Assembly: GCF_904848585.1 (NCBI RefSeq)
Contig: NZ_CAJHCR010000007.1
Coordinates: 124,001 to 188,000, forward strand
DNA: 64,000 nt
Reading direction: 5' to 3'
Source of the DNA: Paraburkholderia kirstenboschensis
Lineage (GTDB): Bacteria; Pseudomonadota; Gammaproteobacteria; Burkholderiales; Burkholderiaceae
Position 1 is the first letter of the stretch, and every line of letters begins with the position of its first letter. Below, in pieces: positions 7,980 to 19,127 of this stretch. Made by a program: the position numbers and the translations under genes. A model generated the notes under the pieces. It did not search any database. It was not told the origin of the DNA and was given only the letters and a program-made list of their open reading frames with translations.

Positions 7980-10566
7980 TCTGCTCGCCTCCAATCAACG
8001 CCAGCTTCGCCTTGAGAAGACCGGGATCCAGCACCATGCGCAATTCGGTGAGCGAGCGGCGCTGCAAGCTTGTTTCGGCTTCGATATCCGCGAGCAGGCG
8101 GTCGAAGTCGGCAGGATGGTCCGCTTTCAACTGCGAATAGATGCGCATGCCCTGTTGCGCTGCGGTTTGAGCATCGGAGAGCAAACGCGCCTCATTGCGA
8201 AATCCCGGCGAGATGCCGGCTTCGAGCCGCTGTGTGCCACCGATGGAGCCGCTCGCGCGATATTGCTTCCACAGGCTCTGCGCACGCAGCATCAGGTCTT
8301 GAGCGCGCGCCAGTGCTTTATCGTGCAACGCGGCGACGTCCTTCTCGATCGAGTGCGCGAACCACACATCCGCCGACGGATCGAGGCTCGCATAGAACGA
8401 CAACAGACGTTGGTCGTAATCCTTGCCGCCACGCGTTTTTTGCAAGTCGCTGTATTGGCTGAGCAACGCTTTTTTACGAGCCAGTTCGGCGGTCAGCATA
8501 TCGGACCAAGGGCCGGCGGGCATCGACTGCAATCCGGCCAGCGCCTGTTGCGCGTCGCCGCGCTTCCATGCCTGGGCTACCGCGTCGAGCCGCTGGATTA
8601 CATCTGACGATGGCAGACGCGTTGCGGCCAGTTGCCGATATTGCTCCTGAAACGGCGGTGTGCTGAAGCGCGCTGCTTTCATTAGCGAAAGCAGCGAGGT
8701 CAATTCGCGGGCCAGCGTGGCATCCAGCAATGCGGTGTATTGGCGCAGATCGTCGCGCACACGGTCGAGCCCCGCGAGGCGCGGATAGCGTTGCGCATAG
8801 TCATCCAGCACAGACGGCAGCGCTGCTGGTTTGTCGCGCGCCAACTCGGTGCGAATCGTCCCGTCTAACCGTTCGATTGCAGCGAGATAAACTGAATCGT
8901 CGCTCTCCAGCTTGCGCAGATGGCTCATGGCCCGCGCGTACGGTTCCGAAAAAACGGGTACATATGACGCGATTCTGTCGAGAGAACGCTGATGACTCTT
9001 CGGATCGTCGTCCCAGCGCTGCAACAAGCCGCCTATAGTCGCTTCATCCGCGTACATGTGGATCGGCGCTTCGACGCCGCCTCGTCCGGCCACGAAGCGC
9101 TCCAGATCGCCCACCCATTGCAGTTCGCCGAGCAACGACGCAGCATCCGCATTGTTCGCGCTCAACGACTTCATGTCGGCAAGCATCGCGTCGGCCTGTT
9201 CGAATTGCGCCTTTTGCAGTGCATTGAGCCAGCCAGGAAGCCTCCCCTTTAACAGCGCCTCACTCGCGAGCGCGCTGACTTTCGTGTCGGCGGGATGACT
9301 CGCCAGATAGCTTTTCGCCGACTTCACGGCGCTCGTATAGTCGCCGCTCGCGAGCAGATTTTTCACCTCGCGCTCGGGTGATCCGCGCAGATAAAGCGCC
9401 AACGCCACAGATCCGAACACCACCACGGCCACGCCGCTCCACGCAGCGACGCGCCTCATGCCCGCACGATCGTCGCCCGCAAATGCCTTGCCGAGTTCGC
9501 TAGCGACGAGGCGCCAGCGGCGCTGCCTGCGCTTCGAGACGCTCGCGCTCTGGCTGTTATCCGCCCCATTCGCGACGCTGTCGGCACCGTACCCGCCACT
9601 GGCGCCCTTCGCAACACCCACCGCCGCCCCGCCGCCCGACGACGCGCGTCTTGCTTGTGCGGACGACGCGTGCGCAGCCTCGTTAATCTCGTCCTCGCGT
9701 TGGCGCGCCGGATCCACGCAAAAGATGTCGAGAAACGAATGCGCCGCGCCCACGAACGTCGTTTTGTCGGGGTCCGCGGCTTCATCGACTGAGGGATTGA
9801 GGAGCAGTTGCGTCACGGTCGGCTCGTTTTCGGGCGGTTTTTGCAGCGTCACCCTGTAGACGAAGTGGTCTCCGCCAAATGCAACTACGTCGCCGTCCGC
9901 CAGCGGCAGCGCGGATTCGTCGAGGCGTTTCCCGCCGACGAATGTGCCGTTCGTGCTGCCGAGGTCTTCGACGTAAAGCTCCGTGCCCTTCAGAAAGATA
10001 TGCGCGTGGCGCCGCGAAATGTAATTGACCTGATGCGGGTAGCGGTCCTTGTAGCGCGAAAAAACCTCATCGGCTTTGCTGACGAGGAACGGGAACGCTT
10101 GCACTTCGATTGGCTGAAGCTCGAGGTCGTCGCGCTGTGGCACGAGCAACAAGGCGGGGGCGTGGGTCGTGCTGCTCGCAGCCACGATGCGCGCGCGCGG
10201 CTCAATGCTCACGCGATAACACAACTCGCCGCCGAAACACAGTTCGTCGCCTGCCCGCACACGCGCCGGCGTCTGACGCACCGCAATGCCGTTTACCGTC
10301 GTGCCATTCTTGCTGTCGAGGTCCGCAACATAAATGGCACCGTGCTCGACGAACACCCGCGCGTGACGGCGCGACAGACGCGCGATCCGCTCAGCGGGGT
10401 AATCGGTGAACGGCGCTTCGCTGCGTCCAATCGCGAACAGGTTGTCGACAATGCGGATTGCGTCCAGCGCAGGACGTTGCCCGGAGGCAAGCGGAGACAA
10501 CAGCACGTCGAAAGCGGATTCGACGGTCGCGCGTGCCTCTGCAATGGGTGTTCCACCGTCGGCCAT
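7957..10566 (-). CDS. membrane protein with two FHA domains
   Basis: An 869-residue protein. The first FHA domain lies at about 45-120 (IGRSEA, LSRRHARVF, DLDSKNGTTVNG) and the second at about 160-250 (ISRRHAHIF, DLGSTNGTFVGG). Both keep the Arg, Ser-x-x-His and Asn residues that bind phosphothreonine. A linker rich in Ala, Gly and Ser leads to one transmembrane helix near 375-395 (VAVVVFGSVALALYL). About 470 further residues, probably periplasmic and helical with no recognised domain, complete it. It precedes and overlaps the HlyD gene. I infer that it reads the state of the kinase/PP2C pair and passes it to the export complex. Confidence 0.9.
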   Translation of the reverse strand: MADGGTPIAEARATVESAFDVLLSPLASGQRPALDAIRIVDNLFAIGRSEAPFTDYPAERIARLSRRHARVFVEHGAIYVADLDSKNGTTVNGIAVRQTPARVRAGDELCFGGELCYRVSIEPRARIVAASSTTHAPALLLVPQRDDLELQPIEVQAFPFLVSKADEVFSRYKDRYPHQVNYISRRHAHIFLKGTELYVEDLGSTNGTFVGGKRLDESALPLADGDVVAFGGDHFVYRVTLQKPPENEPTVTQLLLNPSVDEAADPDKTTFVGAAHSFLDIFCVDPARQREDEINEAAHASSAQARRASSGGGAAVGVAKGASGGYGADSVANGADNSQSASVSKRRQRRWRLVASELGKAFAGDDRAGMRRVAAWSGVAVVVFGSVALALYLRGSPEREVKNLLASGDYTSAVKSAKSYLASHPADTKVSALASEALLKGRLPGWLNALQKAQFEQADAMLADMKSLSANNADAASLLGELQWVGDLERFVAGRGGVEAPIHMYADEATIGGLLQRWDDDPKSHQRSLDRIASYVPVFSEPYARAMSHLRKLESDDSVYLAAIERLDGTIRTELARDKPAALPSVLDDYAQRYPRLAGLDRVRDDLRQYTALLDATLARELTSLLSLMKAARFSTPPFQEQYRQLAATRLPSSDVIQRLDAVAQAWKRGDAQQALAGLQSMPAGPWSDMLTAELARKKALLSQYSDLQKTRGGKDYDQRLLSFYASLDPSADVWFAHSIEKDVAALHDKALARAQDLMLRAQSLWKQYRASGSIGGTQRLEAGISPGFRNEARLLSDAQTAAQQGMRIYSQLKADHPADFDRLLADIEAETSLQRRSLTELRMVLDPGLLKAKLALIGGEQSETRQSP

Positions 10567-10590
10567 TTTATCCGGATCACTAATCGTTTA

Positions 10591-10615
10591 CCCGCTGCTG
10601 CGAGAGCACAGCGGG
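10591..10615 (-). other. inverted repeat in the OMF-FHA gap
   Basis: Perfect 7-base arms CCCGCTG (10591-10597) and CAGCGGG (10609-10615) flank an 11-base loop in the 257-base gap between the outer-membrane channel and FHA genes. There is no T-run on the minus strand, so it is more likely an mRNA stability or processing hairpin than a terminator. Confidence 0.4.
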
Positions 10616-10823
10616 TTCAGCACGAAGGACGACGGCGAGAAGGTCTTTTATTAGCGAGCCATTGCAAAGCCGGCTCCTCAACGATTGTAAGTCACGCATC
10701 GCGAGTGTCAATTCCCTGTCGTCGGTTATGAAGCCAATGGGCGCCCGGTGTGAAGCTCGAATAAGGCTCACACTCGCCACATTGCGGATTAGCTCAGTGC
10801 TCCTTTACTTCCGCTGTGCTGCT

Positions 10824-12287
10824 CTATTGCTGTTTCACTTGCGCCTGCACGTCGACGTTTGGCCAGCCGCCGCCAAGTGCCTTATAAAGCAGTACCGTAT
10901 CGGACAGAATCAATTCATGGTTGGCCAGCAAAGATTGCTGCGCTTCCAGCAGCGTCCGCTCGGTTTCGAATACTTCCAGTTGCGACACGAGACCAAGCCT
11001 CAGTTGCGACTGGATCTGATCAGCCACGATTTGCAGACGATCGACCTCTTGCTGCAATTCAACTCGCTGCGCCTTATGCGCGTTCAGATTGACCAATGCA
11101 TTTTCCACTTCCTCGAATGCGCCCATCACCGTTGCACGATATTGCTGCTCCGCAACTGTCGATTGCGCCTGCGTCACCTTCACATGCGCGCGCACTCCGG
11201 GGTCGAGCAGTGGAATGTTGATACTGGGCATGAAGCCGTACGTGAATGACTTGAGCAAATCAGTAAGAGCGAAACTCGCCGTGCCGCCGTGCCCGGTCAG
11301 GCTGATCGTCGGCAATTGCGCGAGCTTGGCCTCACCGACGAGGTCGTACGCCTCCAGAACTCTAAACTCCGCGGCTACCACGTCGGGGCGCCGCGCCAGA
11401 AGTTGCGCGGGCAAGCCGTCGGGTACCGCAGGCAGTTGCACGCGCTGCTGCAGATGGCCTTTGGGCAATTGAAACTCGCCTGCAGGTACGCCGATCAGCG
11501 TACACAGCGCGTTATTCGCGAGATCGCGCGAGCGCCGCAGTTCGAGCAGTTGATTCGTCAGGCGATTGATCTCTGCCTGCTGTCGCAGCACCTGCGTCTG
11601 CGGGATGAGGCCGCTGCGGCGCTGGCCTTCGTAGATCGTCAGGATTTGCCGGTTGGTAACGAGCGTTCTTTGCTGCTGGTCTATCTGGTCGTCGAACTGA
11701 AGCAACTGGAAATAGGTGCTGGACACGTTCGACACCAGTTCCAGATAGCCGGCGCGCCAGTCGGCTTCGCTCGCATGGAACTCGGCTTTTTGCGCCTGCA
11801 CACCCTTTTCGACTTTGCCCCAGATATCGATGTCCCAGTTGACCTGCGCCGCGACGTTGTACTGCTTCGTGAACGTCTGCCCGGTGGTCTTCTGAAAACT
11901 TGCGCCGGCGCCGAGATCCATCGTCGGCAGCGCGCCGGCTTTGGCTTCGCCTATTTGCGTGCTCGCCACGTCGATGCGAGCGGCCAGCACCTTGATGTCG
12001 AAATTGCCGCTGATGGCTTTATCGATCAGCGAATCGAGAGTGGAATCGTGGAAGCCCTTCCACCATTCCGGTTCGATGGTGGCCGCCGCTGATACCGGTG
12101 AACCTTTGTGATCGGACCACGACGCTTTGGCAGGCGTATCGGGCCGCTTGTAGTCCGGCATGCTGACGTCGACGCACGCACACAATGAAAATGCGCATAC
12201 GGTTGCCGCGCACAGCCCGCGCAACGTCGCCGCGGTGGAGTGATTGAACGAGCGCTGACGGACCAGTGAATCAAGCAACGCTGACAC
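10824..12287 (-). CDS. NodT-type outer-membrane efflux lipoprotein (TolC family)
   Basis: About 487 residues. An N-terminal signal ends in the lipobox FSLCAC, followed by the NodT-like MPDYKRPDTP and two OEP repeats (for example LLARRPDVVAAEFRVLEAYDLVGEAKLAQLPTI in the second half). The open frame runs back to a GTG at 12332, but GGAG is properly placed only for a GTG at 12287, giving a normal lipoprotein signal. As the only outer-membrane channel gene here, it should be the exit duct for the C39/HlyD pair. It lies 220 bases downstream of peptide A on the same strand without a clear terminator between, so read-through from the sigma-54 promoter of peptide A is plausible. Confidence 0.92.
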   Translation of the reverse strand: MSALLDSLVRQRSFNHSTAATLRGLCAATVCAFSLCACVDVSMPDYKRPDTPAKASWSDHKGSPVSAAATIEPEWWKGFHDSTLDSLIDKAISGNFDIKVLAARIDVASTQIGEAKAGALPTMDLGAGASFQKTTGQTFTKQYNVAAQVNWDIDIWGKVEKGVQAQKAEFHASEADWRAGYLELVSNVSSTYFQLLQFDDQIDQQQRTLVTNRQILTIYEGQRRSGLIPQTQVLRQQAEINRLTNQLLELRRSRDLANNALCTLIGVPAGEFQLPKGHLQQRVQLPAVPDGLPAQLLARRPDVVAAEFRVLEAYDLVGEAKLAQLPTISLTGHGGTASFALTDLLKSFTYGFMPSINIPLLDPGVRAHVKVTQAQSTVAEQQYRATVMGAFEEVENALVNLNAHKAQRVELQQEVDRLQIVADQIQSQLRLGLVSQLEVFETERTLLEAQQSLLANHELILSDTVLLYKALGGGWPNVDVQAQVKQQ

Positions 12288-12507
12288 GATTTTCTCCGAT
12301 GACGCCCACTTCACTGCACGACGCAAGCGCACGCTTCAAGTAAAGCATCTCGGGCGCCGCTTCACCATCGAAGCAGTGCATGAACATGGGCTCGGAGATG
12401 TGCGGTAACGAGGTGTCGCGTGAAAAGAACGATTGGATGCGCGAACTTTTGAGGATCGGTGCGGGCGGACGCATGGGCCGGCAGGCGGCGGCGTCTGCTC
12501 GCGCCGC

Positions 12508-12792
12508 TTACGACATGTAGATGTTGTTATTGGACGTCACGTGCGGATCGATTGTGGTCGTCACGCCGGCAACGAAGGCTGCGTTGTTACAGTTGGCGTT
12601 CTGAATGTTTATCGTCGTGCTGATCAGTTGAGTCGCATCGACCTTCTTGCTGTTGTTCGGCGCAAACACCGGCGCAAAGTTCATATACAACAACGACGGA
12701 TGCGTATGGCCGGTGCCGCCGCGCACGGCACTCATCGCCTTGCTGTCGAGTTGTTCGGTGATGGACAGGTCTTCGATCATCAGCGTGTTCAT
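12508..12792 (-). CDS. double-glycine leader secreted peptide A
   Basis: A 94-residue precursor with a 26-residue leader ending LDSKAMSAVRGG. The core of about 68 residues is rich in Asn, Thr and Ser (KKVDATQLI, NIQNANCNNAAF, TSNNNIYMS) with a single Cys. The frame opens at 12864, but the ATG at 12792 has GGGAG 7 bases upstream and aligns exactly with the other peptides. It is a close paralogue of peptide B (19128): the leaders differ at two positions, the cores share KKVDATQLIS and INIQNAN-type strings, and the 5' leaders are also alike. It heads the minus-strand series that continues into the export machinery. Confidence 0.85.
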   Translation of the reverse strand: MNTLMIEDLSITEQLDSKAMSAVRGGTGHTHPSLLYMNFAPVFAPNNSKKVDATQLISTTINIQNANCNNAAFVAGVTTTIDPHVTSNNNIYMS

Positions 12793-12834
12793 GGCAAATC
12801 TCCCGAAAGGGAAGGTCGCAGTCTTGCGGTTTAG

Positions 12835-12859
12835 GTTCGAGCATCTTGTCTGCTCGAAC
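12835..12859 (-). promoter_or_regulatory. transcript-start hairpin of peptide A mRNA
   Basis: A perfect inverted repeat with arms GTTCGAGCA (12835-12843) and TGCTCGAAC (12851-12859) and a 7-base loop. It begins at the predicted +1 of the sigma-54 promoter just upstream. The core CGAGCA/TGCTCG recurs at the same place in front of peptides B and D. It may be a 5' stabilising hairpin or an operator. Confidence 0.6.
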
Positions 12860-12868
12860 ATCACAAAC

Positions 12869-12883
12869 GCATAGGCTGTGCCA
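12869..12883 (-). promoter_or_regulatory. sigma-54 promoter of peptide A
   Basis: On the minus strand this reads TGGCACAGCCTATGC. It has a perfect TGGCAC -24 box and GC at -12, with GG-N10-GC spacing. Predicted transcription starts near 12857. It could also supply the downstream OMF-FHA-HlyD-isomerase-exporter-activator series, since no strong terminator separates them. Confidence 0.8.
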
Positions 12884-13080
12884 GTTTCGTTTTCCTATCC
12901 TAAGAAATGTGCAGAGGCGCCTTGAGCAAAGGGTTTGCGGGGAAGCACGGCCTTGAAATACCGCCAGCGGCAAAGATGCGTCTGCCTCGACCTGATGGAT
13001 TGCAACCAACAACCGGCGTGCGATGGTTGGTCAACGCGTGACACCGCGCCGCTCGTTGTTGATGCCACGCGCGCAGCACG

Positions 13081-13515
13081 TCAACGCGCGATGACGGTGA
13101 TTTTCTTCGAGTACACCGGCGGATCGTGCGGGACATGCATGTAGTCGCCCATCAATAGCTGCAACGTATGCTTGCCCGGCGGCAGCTGGAGCATGGTCTC
13201 CGTTTCACCAGCGCCAAAATGCAGGTGATTGCGGTCCGAGGGTATCTCCTGGTCCGGTGGCGGCAGGTCGGTGTCGATCAGAAGATGATGGTGTCCTGTG
13301 TTCGGAAACTTGACGCCCTTTGGCGCCACGCCCATGTAACGCAATCCGAACCACACGCGAAACGGCTTATTGGCTGGCACCACCTGACCGTCGTTTGGAT
13401 AGCCGATATAGGCGTGTGCGCCGGCAGGCGCCGGGGTTCCCGCCGCCACGGCTAAATCCGCCGTGCCCCATGACGCCGACGCCACCAGCGCCGCGACTGC
13501 GATGAGCTTATACAT
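13081..13515 (-). CDS. DUF4399 secreted protein (copy 1)
   Basis: 144 residues with a Sec signal peptide (MYKLIAVAALVASASWGTADLAVAAG). The DUF4399 fold follows, with the family core NTGHHHLLIDTDLP, then HLHFGAGETE and LPPGKHTLQLLMGD. The His cluster GHHHLL looks metal-binding, but no biochemistry is known to me. A GGAG precedes the ATG. It lies 47 bases downstream of a paralogue and upstream of peptide A on the same strand, so it sits inside the peptide-export locus. A structural or accessory envelope role is only inferred from this position. Confidence 0.85.
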   Translation of the reverse strand: MYKLIAVAALVASASWGTADLAVAAGTPAPAGAHAYIGYPNDGQVVPANKPFRVWFGLRYMGVAPKGVKFPNTGHHHLLIDTDLPPPDQEIPSDRNHLHFGAGETETMLQLPPGKHTLQLLMGDYMHVPHDPPVYSKKITVIAR

Positions 13516-13562
13516 GAACGTCTCTCCGTCCTGAGGAGTCCGCGATGAACGCGCGGCTCGCG

Positions 13563-14066
13563 CTAGTCTTTCTGCACGGTGATGGTGATCTTCTTCGAGT
13601 ACACGGGCGGCGTGTGCGGCACGTGATTGTGATCGCCCAGAATCAGTTGCAAGGTGTGCTTGCCTGGTGGCAACTCGATACGCGCGTCGGTTTCACCCGC
13701 GCCGAAATGCAGGTGATTGCGGTCCGATGGAATTTCCTGGTCGAGCGCCGGCAGGTCCGTGTCGATCAATAGATGATGATGCCCTGTGTTCGGAAACACG
13801 ACGCCCTTCGGGCACACGCCCATGTTGCGCAGCCCCATGCGCACCCACAGCTTGCCGCCGTGAATCACGGCGCCGTCGGGCGGCCAGATGATGTACTCCT
13901 CGGCACCCGTGGGCGATGCAGTCGACGCGGCGAATGCGGCGACAGGCAGCGCCGCACCGCCGATCATCACGGCGAGCACAGTGCCCGAAACCGCACGCCA
14001 TGCATGCAGCCGAGTTGCGGCCGTTAGACTCCGGTTGAGAACAGCGGGGACGTTGGTTATTCGCAT
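13563..14066 (-). CDS. DUF4399 secreted protein (copy 2)
   Basis: About 167 residues. The start at 14066 is supported by GGGAG 8 bases upstream; the open frame extends to 14150. The N-terminal hydrophobic segment (VSGTVLAVMIGGAALPVAAFAAS) looks like a long signal peptide. The body repeats copy 1 closely, sharing NTGHHHLLIDTDLP, QEIPSDRNHLHFGAGET and LPPGKHTLQL. This is a recent tandem duplication. The two copies differ mainly in the N-terminal 60 residues and at Cys in RNMGVCPKGV versus Ala in copy 1. Confidence 0.85.
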   Translation of the reverse strand: MRITNVPAVLNRSLTAATRLHAWRAVSGTVLAVMIGGAALPVAAFAASTASPTGAEEYIIWPPDGAVIHGGKLWVRMGLRNMGVCPKGVVFPNTGHHHLLIDTDLPALDQEIPSDRNHLHFGAGETDARIELPPGKHTLQLILGDHNHVPHTPPVYSKKITITVQKD

Positions 14067-14448
14067 AGCGCACTCTCCCGAAGAGCGGTCGTGGCCACCT
14101 CGACTGCGCAAGGCAGTGCGGGGCGATGCTGCTGCGTTCGCGGCGCGCACGCGAGGCGGCTGCCGCGTAGTTAAAACGACCGTGCCGCGTTGCTTTGTGA
14201 ATCAGCTTAGGACGTAACTTGCCAAAAAGATACGCCACACTCGTTAACCGTATAGCGCACTCGGTAGAAGTGTTGGTTGTGACCCGCCAAGTGCGTGCTA
14301 TGGTTGTTGATACGTTGCAATGCGGACGGTCCAAAGGGCGTCGTCAGGTCCCATACGTGCACGACGGTAGGTACAGCGGCGACGTATAGCGGCGAACGGT
14401 GCTGTGCGCGAATGCCTATGTTCTGTCCGGAACAAACAGGATGCGAAG
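14067..14448. other. divergent intergenic gap, no gene seen
   Basis: 382 bases between the DUF4399 pair (minus) and the caspase-like gene (plus). I tested it for GG-N10-GC promoters on both strands and found none: GGTTGTTGATACGTTGC has the wrong spacing. No convincing short coding frame is visible. It presumably holds two divergent promoters. Confidence 0.5.
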
Positions 14449-16458
14449 ATGTGGCGAATATTCCTGCTGATGTGGATGGCCGGGGCCATTCTGGTGGATT
14501 GCGGCAATACATTTGCCGCCGGGCCGCGTGAAAGCACCGGCGCGACGGACCGGGCGATTCCAGCATACCGAGCAATCGCGCCGTTCGCATCCGAGCGCGA
14601 TTACCCTGGCGCGACACGCATCGCACTCGTGATAGGCAATGGCGAGTATGGCGGCAATTCACACGACGTTATAAGGCAGAACGCGCCGCGCGACGCACAA
14701 GCTGTCGGCAAAAGATTGCGTGCGCTCGGCTTCGACGTGACCGTGCTTTCAAATGCAACACCAGCGGCTATGCAGCGCGCGATTGGCGAACTACGCGAGC
14801 GTTTGACTGCAGGTGGTGTCGGTCTATTCTATTTCGCCGGTCACGGCATGCGGATCGGCGGGCAGACGCTGCTGATTCCCGCCGGACTCGACGTGCGTTC
14901 GCCGGCCTCGCTGCTTCGCCAGGCCGTCGACCTGAATGACGTCTTGCAAGCAATGCACTCACGCGATGGCCAACTGAAGCTCGTATTCCTCGATACCTGT
15001 CTCGACAATCCGTTCGCCGCCGCTGTTGCGCCGGATGCGTCCGCACTTCCGCCAAACACTGTCGTTGCATACGCAACCGCGCCTGGTGGTTTTGCGGCGG
15101 ACGGCATACACCATGGCATCTACACACATGCATTGCTGCGGGCACTCGACGAAGCACCGGCACAGCCCCTGATGAGCCTGCTTGCGAACGTTGCGTCCCG
15201 GGTGCGTGACGTAACGCGCGGCGAGCAGAGTCCGTGGATTGCGTCGTCGCTGACGGCATCGGCAGAAGCGGGAAATAGCGCGGTTAAAGCGTCTGCCGCA
15301 TATGTGGCGAGCCGTGACGATACTGTCGTAACACTGCACAGCCGCGGCATTCTGCCAAAAGACAGCAGTGAACAATACGAAATCACGTTCTGGAATTCAA
15401 TCAAGGACAGTAACTATCCCGGCGACTACGAAGCGTATTTGAAGGCCTATCCCAGTGGGCGCTTCGCCACGCTCGCGCATGCCCGCATAGATCGCTTGCG
15501 GGCGGCGGCATCGAATGCGCCTGCGGCCGCTTCGCCCGCGCCACCCGTCGCGCAACCGGCAGCGCCATCGGCTACACCGGCCCCGCAAGCCCCGCGTCCC
15601 TCAACACCTGCAACGCCCCCCGCCACGGCGACGCCGGATCGACAGCGCGCCGTTTCTGCTCCGCCCGCTGCGAGTGCTGCTGCACCGGGAACGCCGCCTG
15701 TCGCGGCAGCCGCGCAAAAGCCCGCAGCGCGTGCGCCGGTCGCAGGTGAAAGCCGCGATTGCGCGGCGTGTCCGATCATGATCGCGTTGCCCGCCGGCTC
15801 GTTCTTGATGGGCAGCAGCAGCGACGATCCATCAGAGAAACCCGTTCATCACGTGACGATTGGTGCACCGTTCGCTATCGGCAAGTACGAGGTGACAGTC
15901 GAGCAGTGGAATGCATGCGTCGCCGCGAACGCGTGCCCGAAGCTCACTCCCGAAACGAATGCGAACAAGACGGCTCCCGCCCGCGATCTCAGTTGGGATG
16001 ACGCGCAGCAATATGTAAAGTGGCTCAGCAAAACTACCGGCAAGCCGTACCGTCTGCCCACCGAAGCGGAGTGGGAATACGCCGACCGTGGCGGCACGAC
16101 AACCGCTTACTGGTGGGGAGATCAGATGCGCAAGGGCAACGCCAACTGTAAGGATTGCGGCGAGCCGTGGCACAAGGAAGGCCCCGAGCTGGCAGGCTCT
16201 TTTGCCCCGAATCCATATGGCTTGCACGATATGAACGGCAGTGTCTGGGAATGGACCGCCGACTGCTGGCACAACTCATACCAGTCCGCCCCCGCAGATG
16301 GCCGCGCGTGGGAGAGCCCCACTTGCGACATGCGCGTGATTCGTGGCGGCTCGTGGCGCGAAGGTAGCGGCTACATGCTCAGCGCGACACGCTTCAAATA
16401 CAGCGCAGGCGTGCGCCAATCGCAGGACGGCTTCCGCGTGGTCAAAGAATTGAAGTGA
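14449..16458 (+). CDS. secreted caspase-like (C14) / FGE-sulfatase domain fusion
   Basis: About 669 residues. A signal peptide (MWRIFLLMWMAGAILVDCG) supports the ATG at 14449. A caspase-like p20 fold follows at about 45-260 (RIALVIGNGEYGG), with catalytic His in FYFAGHGM and Cys in VFLDTCLDNPF. A Pro/Ala-rich linker (about 370-440) leads to an SUMF1/FGE-type domain (LPAGSFLMGSSS, YRLPTEAEWEYADRGG, GSVWEWTADCW, RVIRGGSWRE). Such C14-FGE fusions are known but mostly unstudied. I do not see grounds to call the FGE part an active formylglycine enzyme. It would act outside the inner membrane. Its link to the peptide system rests on position only. Confidence 0.88.
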   Translation: MWRIFLLMWMAGAILVDCGNTFAAGPRESTGATDRAIPAYRAIAPFASERDYPGATRIALVIGNGEYGGNSHDVIRQNAPRDAQAVGKRLRALGFDVTVLSNATPAAMQRAIGELRERLTAGGVGLFYFAGHGMRIGGQTLLIPAGLDVRSPASLLRQAVDLNDVLQAMHSRDGQLKLVFLDTCLDNPFAAAVAPDASALPPNTVVAYATAPGGFAADGIHHGIYTHALLRALDEAPAQPLMSLLANVASRVRDVTRGEQSPWIASSLTASAEAGNSAVKASAAYVASRDDTVVTLHSRGILPKDSSEQYEITFWNSIKDSNYPGDYEAYLKAYPSGRFATLAHARIDRLRAAASNAPAAASPAPPVAQPAAPSATPAPQAPRPSTPATPPATATPDRQRAVSAPPAASAAAPGTPPVAAAAQKPAARAPVAGESRDCAACPIMIALPAGSFLMGSSSDDPSEKPVHHVTIGAPFAIGKYEVTVEQWNACVAANACPKLTPETNANKTAPARDLSWDDAQQYVKWLSKTTGKPYRLPTEAEWEYADRGGTTTAYWWGDQMRKGNANCKDCGEPWHKEGPELAGSFAPNPYGLHDMNGSVWEWTADCWHNSYQSAPADGRAWESPTCDMRVIRGGSWREGSGYMLSATRFKYSAGVRQSQDGFRVVKELK

Positions 16459-16506
16459 TGCGCTGCTATGACCGCTTTTGACGGTTAAGCAGAGAGCACG
16501 GGCGGT

Positions 16507-18711
<2,205 letters not shown>

Positions 18712-19037
18712 TTTGTGCGAGATGCCGCCGCTGCCATAGATCCCGATCGCACGCGACCGAGGCTCCTGTGGCCGATAGGAAAGCTTTCGTAACCAGTTAC
18801 ATGTGCCGCTTCGATACTAGCTCCCGGCCCGCGCTTTCGCAAACCAGGATTGCTCCGCGCCATGCATGAGCGGCCGATGTCGGGCACGTTCCAACAGAAC
18901 CATAGGCGTTGTCGGGCGACTGCCACCACTCGCTGTGAATTCGCCGCTCGCCGCGGATAGCTGCGAATGCGGCGAGTCGGTCCGCGAGCCATGGCCACAA
19001 GGGCCCCGATACTTTTATTAGGAACCTTGACTAAATG

Positions 19038-19053
19038 GGGCACGGGCCATGCA
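19038..19053 (+). promoter_or_regulatory. sigma-54 promoter of peptide B
   Basis: GGGCACGGGCCATGCA has GG at 19039-19040 and GC at 19051-19052, the exact N10 spacing, with GGCACG matching the -24 consensus. Predicted +1 is near 19064, where the hairpin begins. Confidence 0.72.
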
Positions 19054-19063
19054 TTAGCGACAC

Positions 19064-19084
19064 TCGAGCAGACAAGTTGCTCGA
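19064..19084 (+). promoter_or_regulatory. transcript-start hairpin of peptide B mRNA
   Basis: Arms TCGAGCA (19064-19070) and TGCTCGA (19078-19084) enclose a 7-base loop GACAAGT. The loop is nearly identical to that of peptide A (GACAAGA), and its position at +1 is the same. The two peptide genes therefore share their 5' untranslated region as well as their coding sequence. Confidence 0.6.
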
Positions 19085-19127
19085 ACCCAACCGCAGAGCT
19101 GCAACGTTCCCTTTCAGGAGACTCACC

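Larger units (their letters stand above)
18712..19127. other. divergent gap between kinase and peptide B
   Basis: 416 bases. The right end holds the sigma-54 promoter and start hairpin of peptide B, annotated separately. The left 300 bases must hold the kinase promoter. I see no GG-N10-GC motif there on the minus strand and no credible coding frame. Confidence 0.5.

Noticed and set aside
10662..10678. Possible minus-strand sigma-54 box before the FHA gene (AGGAGCCGGCTTTGCAA)
   Set aside because: The -12 half TTTGCA is good, but the -24 half lacks GGCAC. Expression by read-through from the peptide A promoter explains the operon as well.
14449..16458. Caspase-like protein as an intracellular anti-phage suicide protease
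   Set aside because: The signal peptide places the protease outside the cytoplasm, and no phage-sensing partner is next to it.
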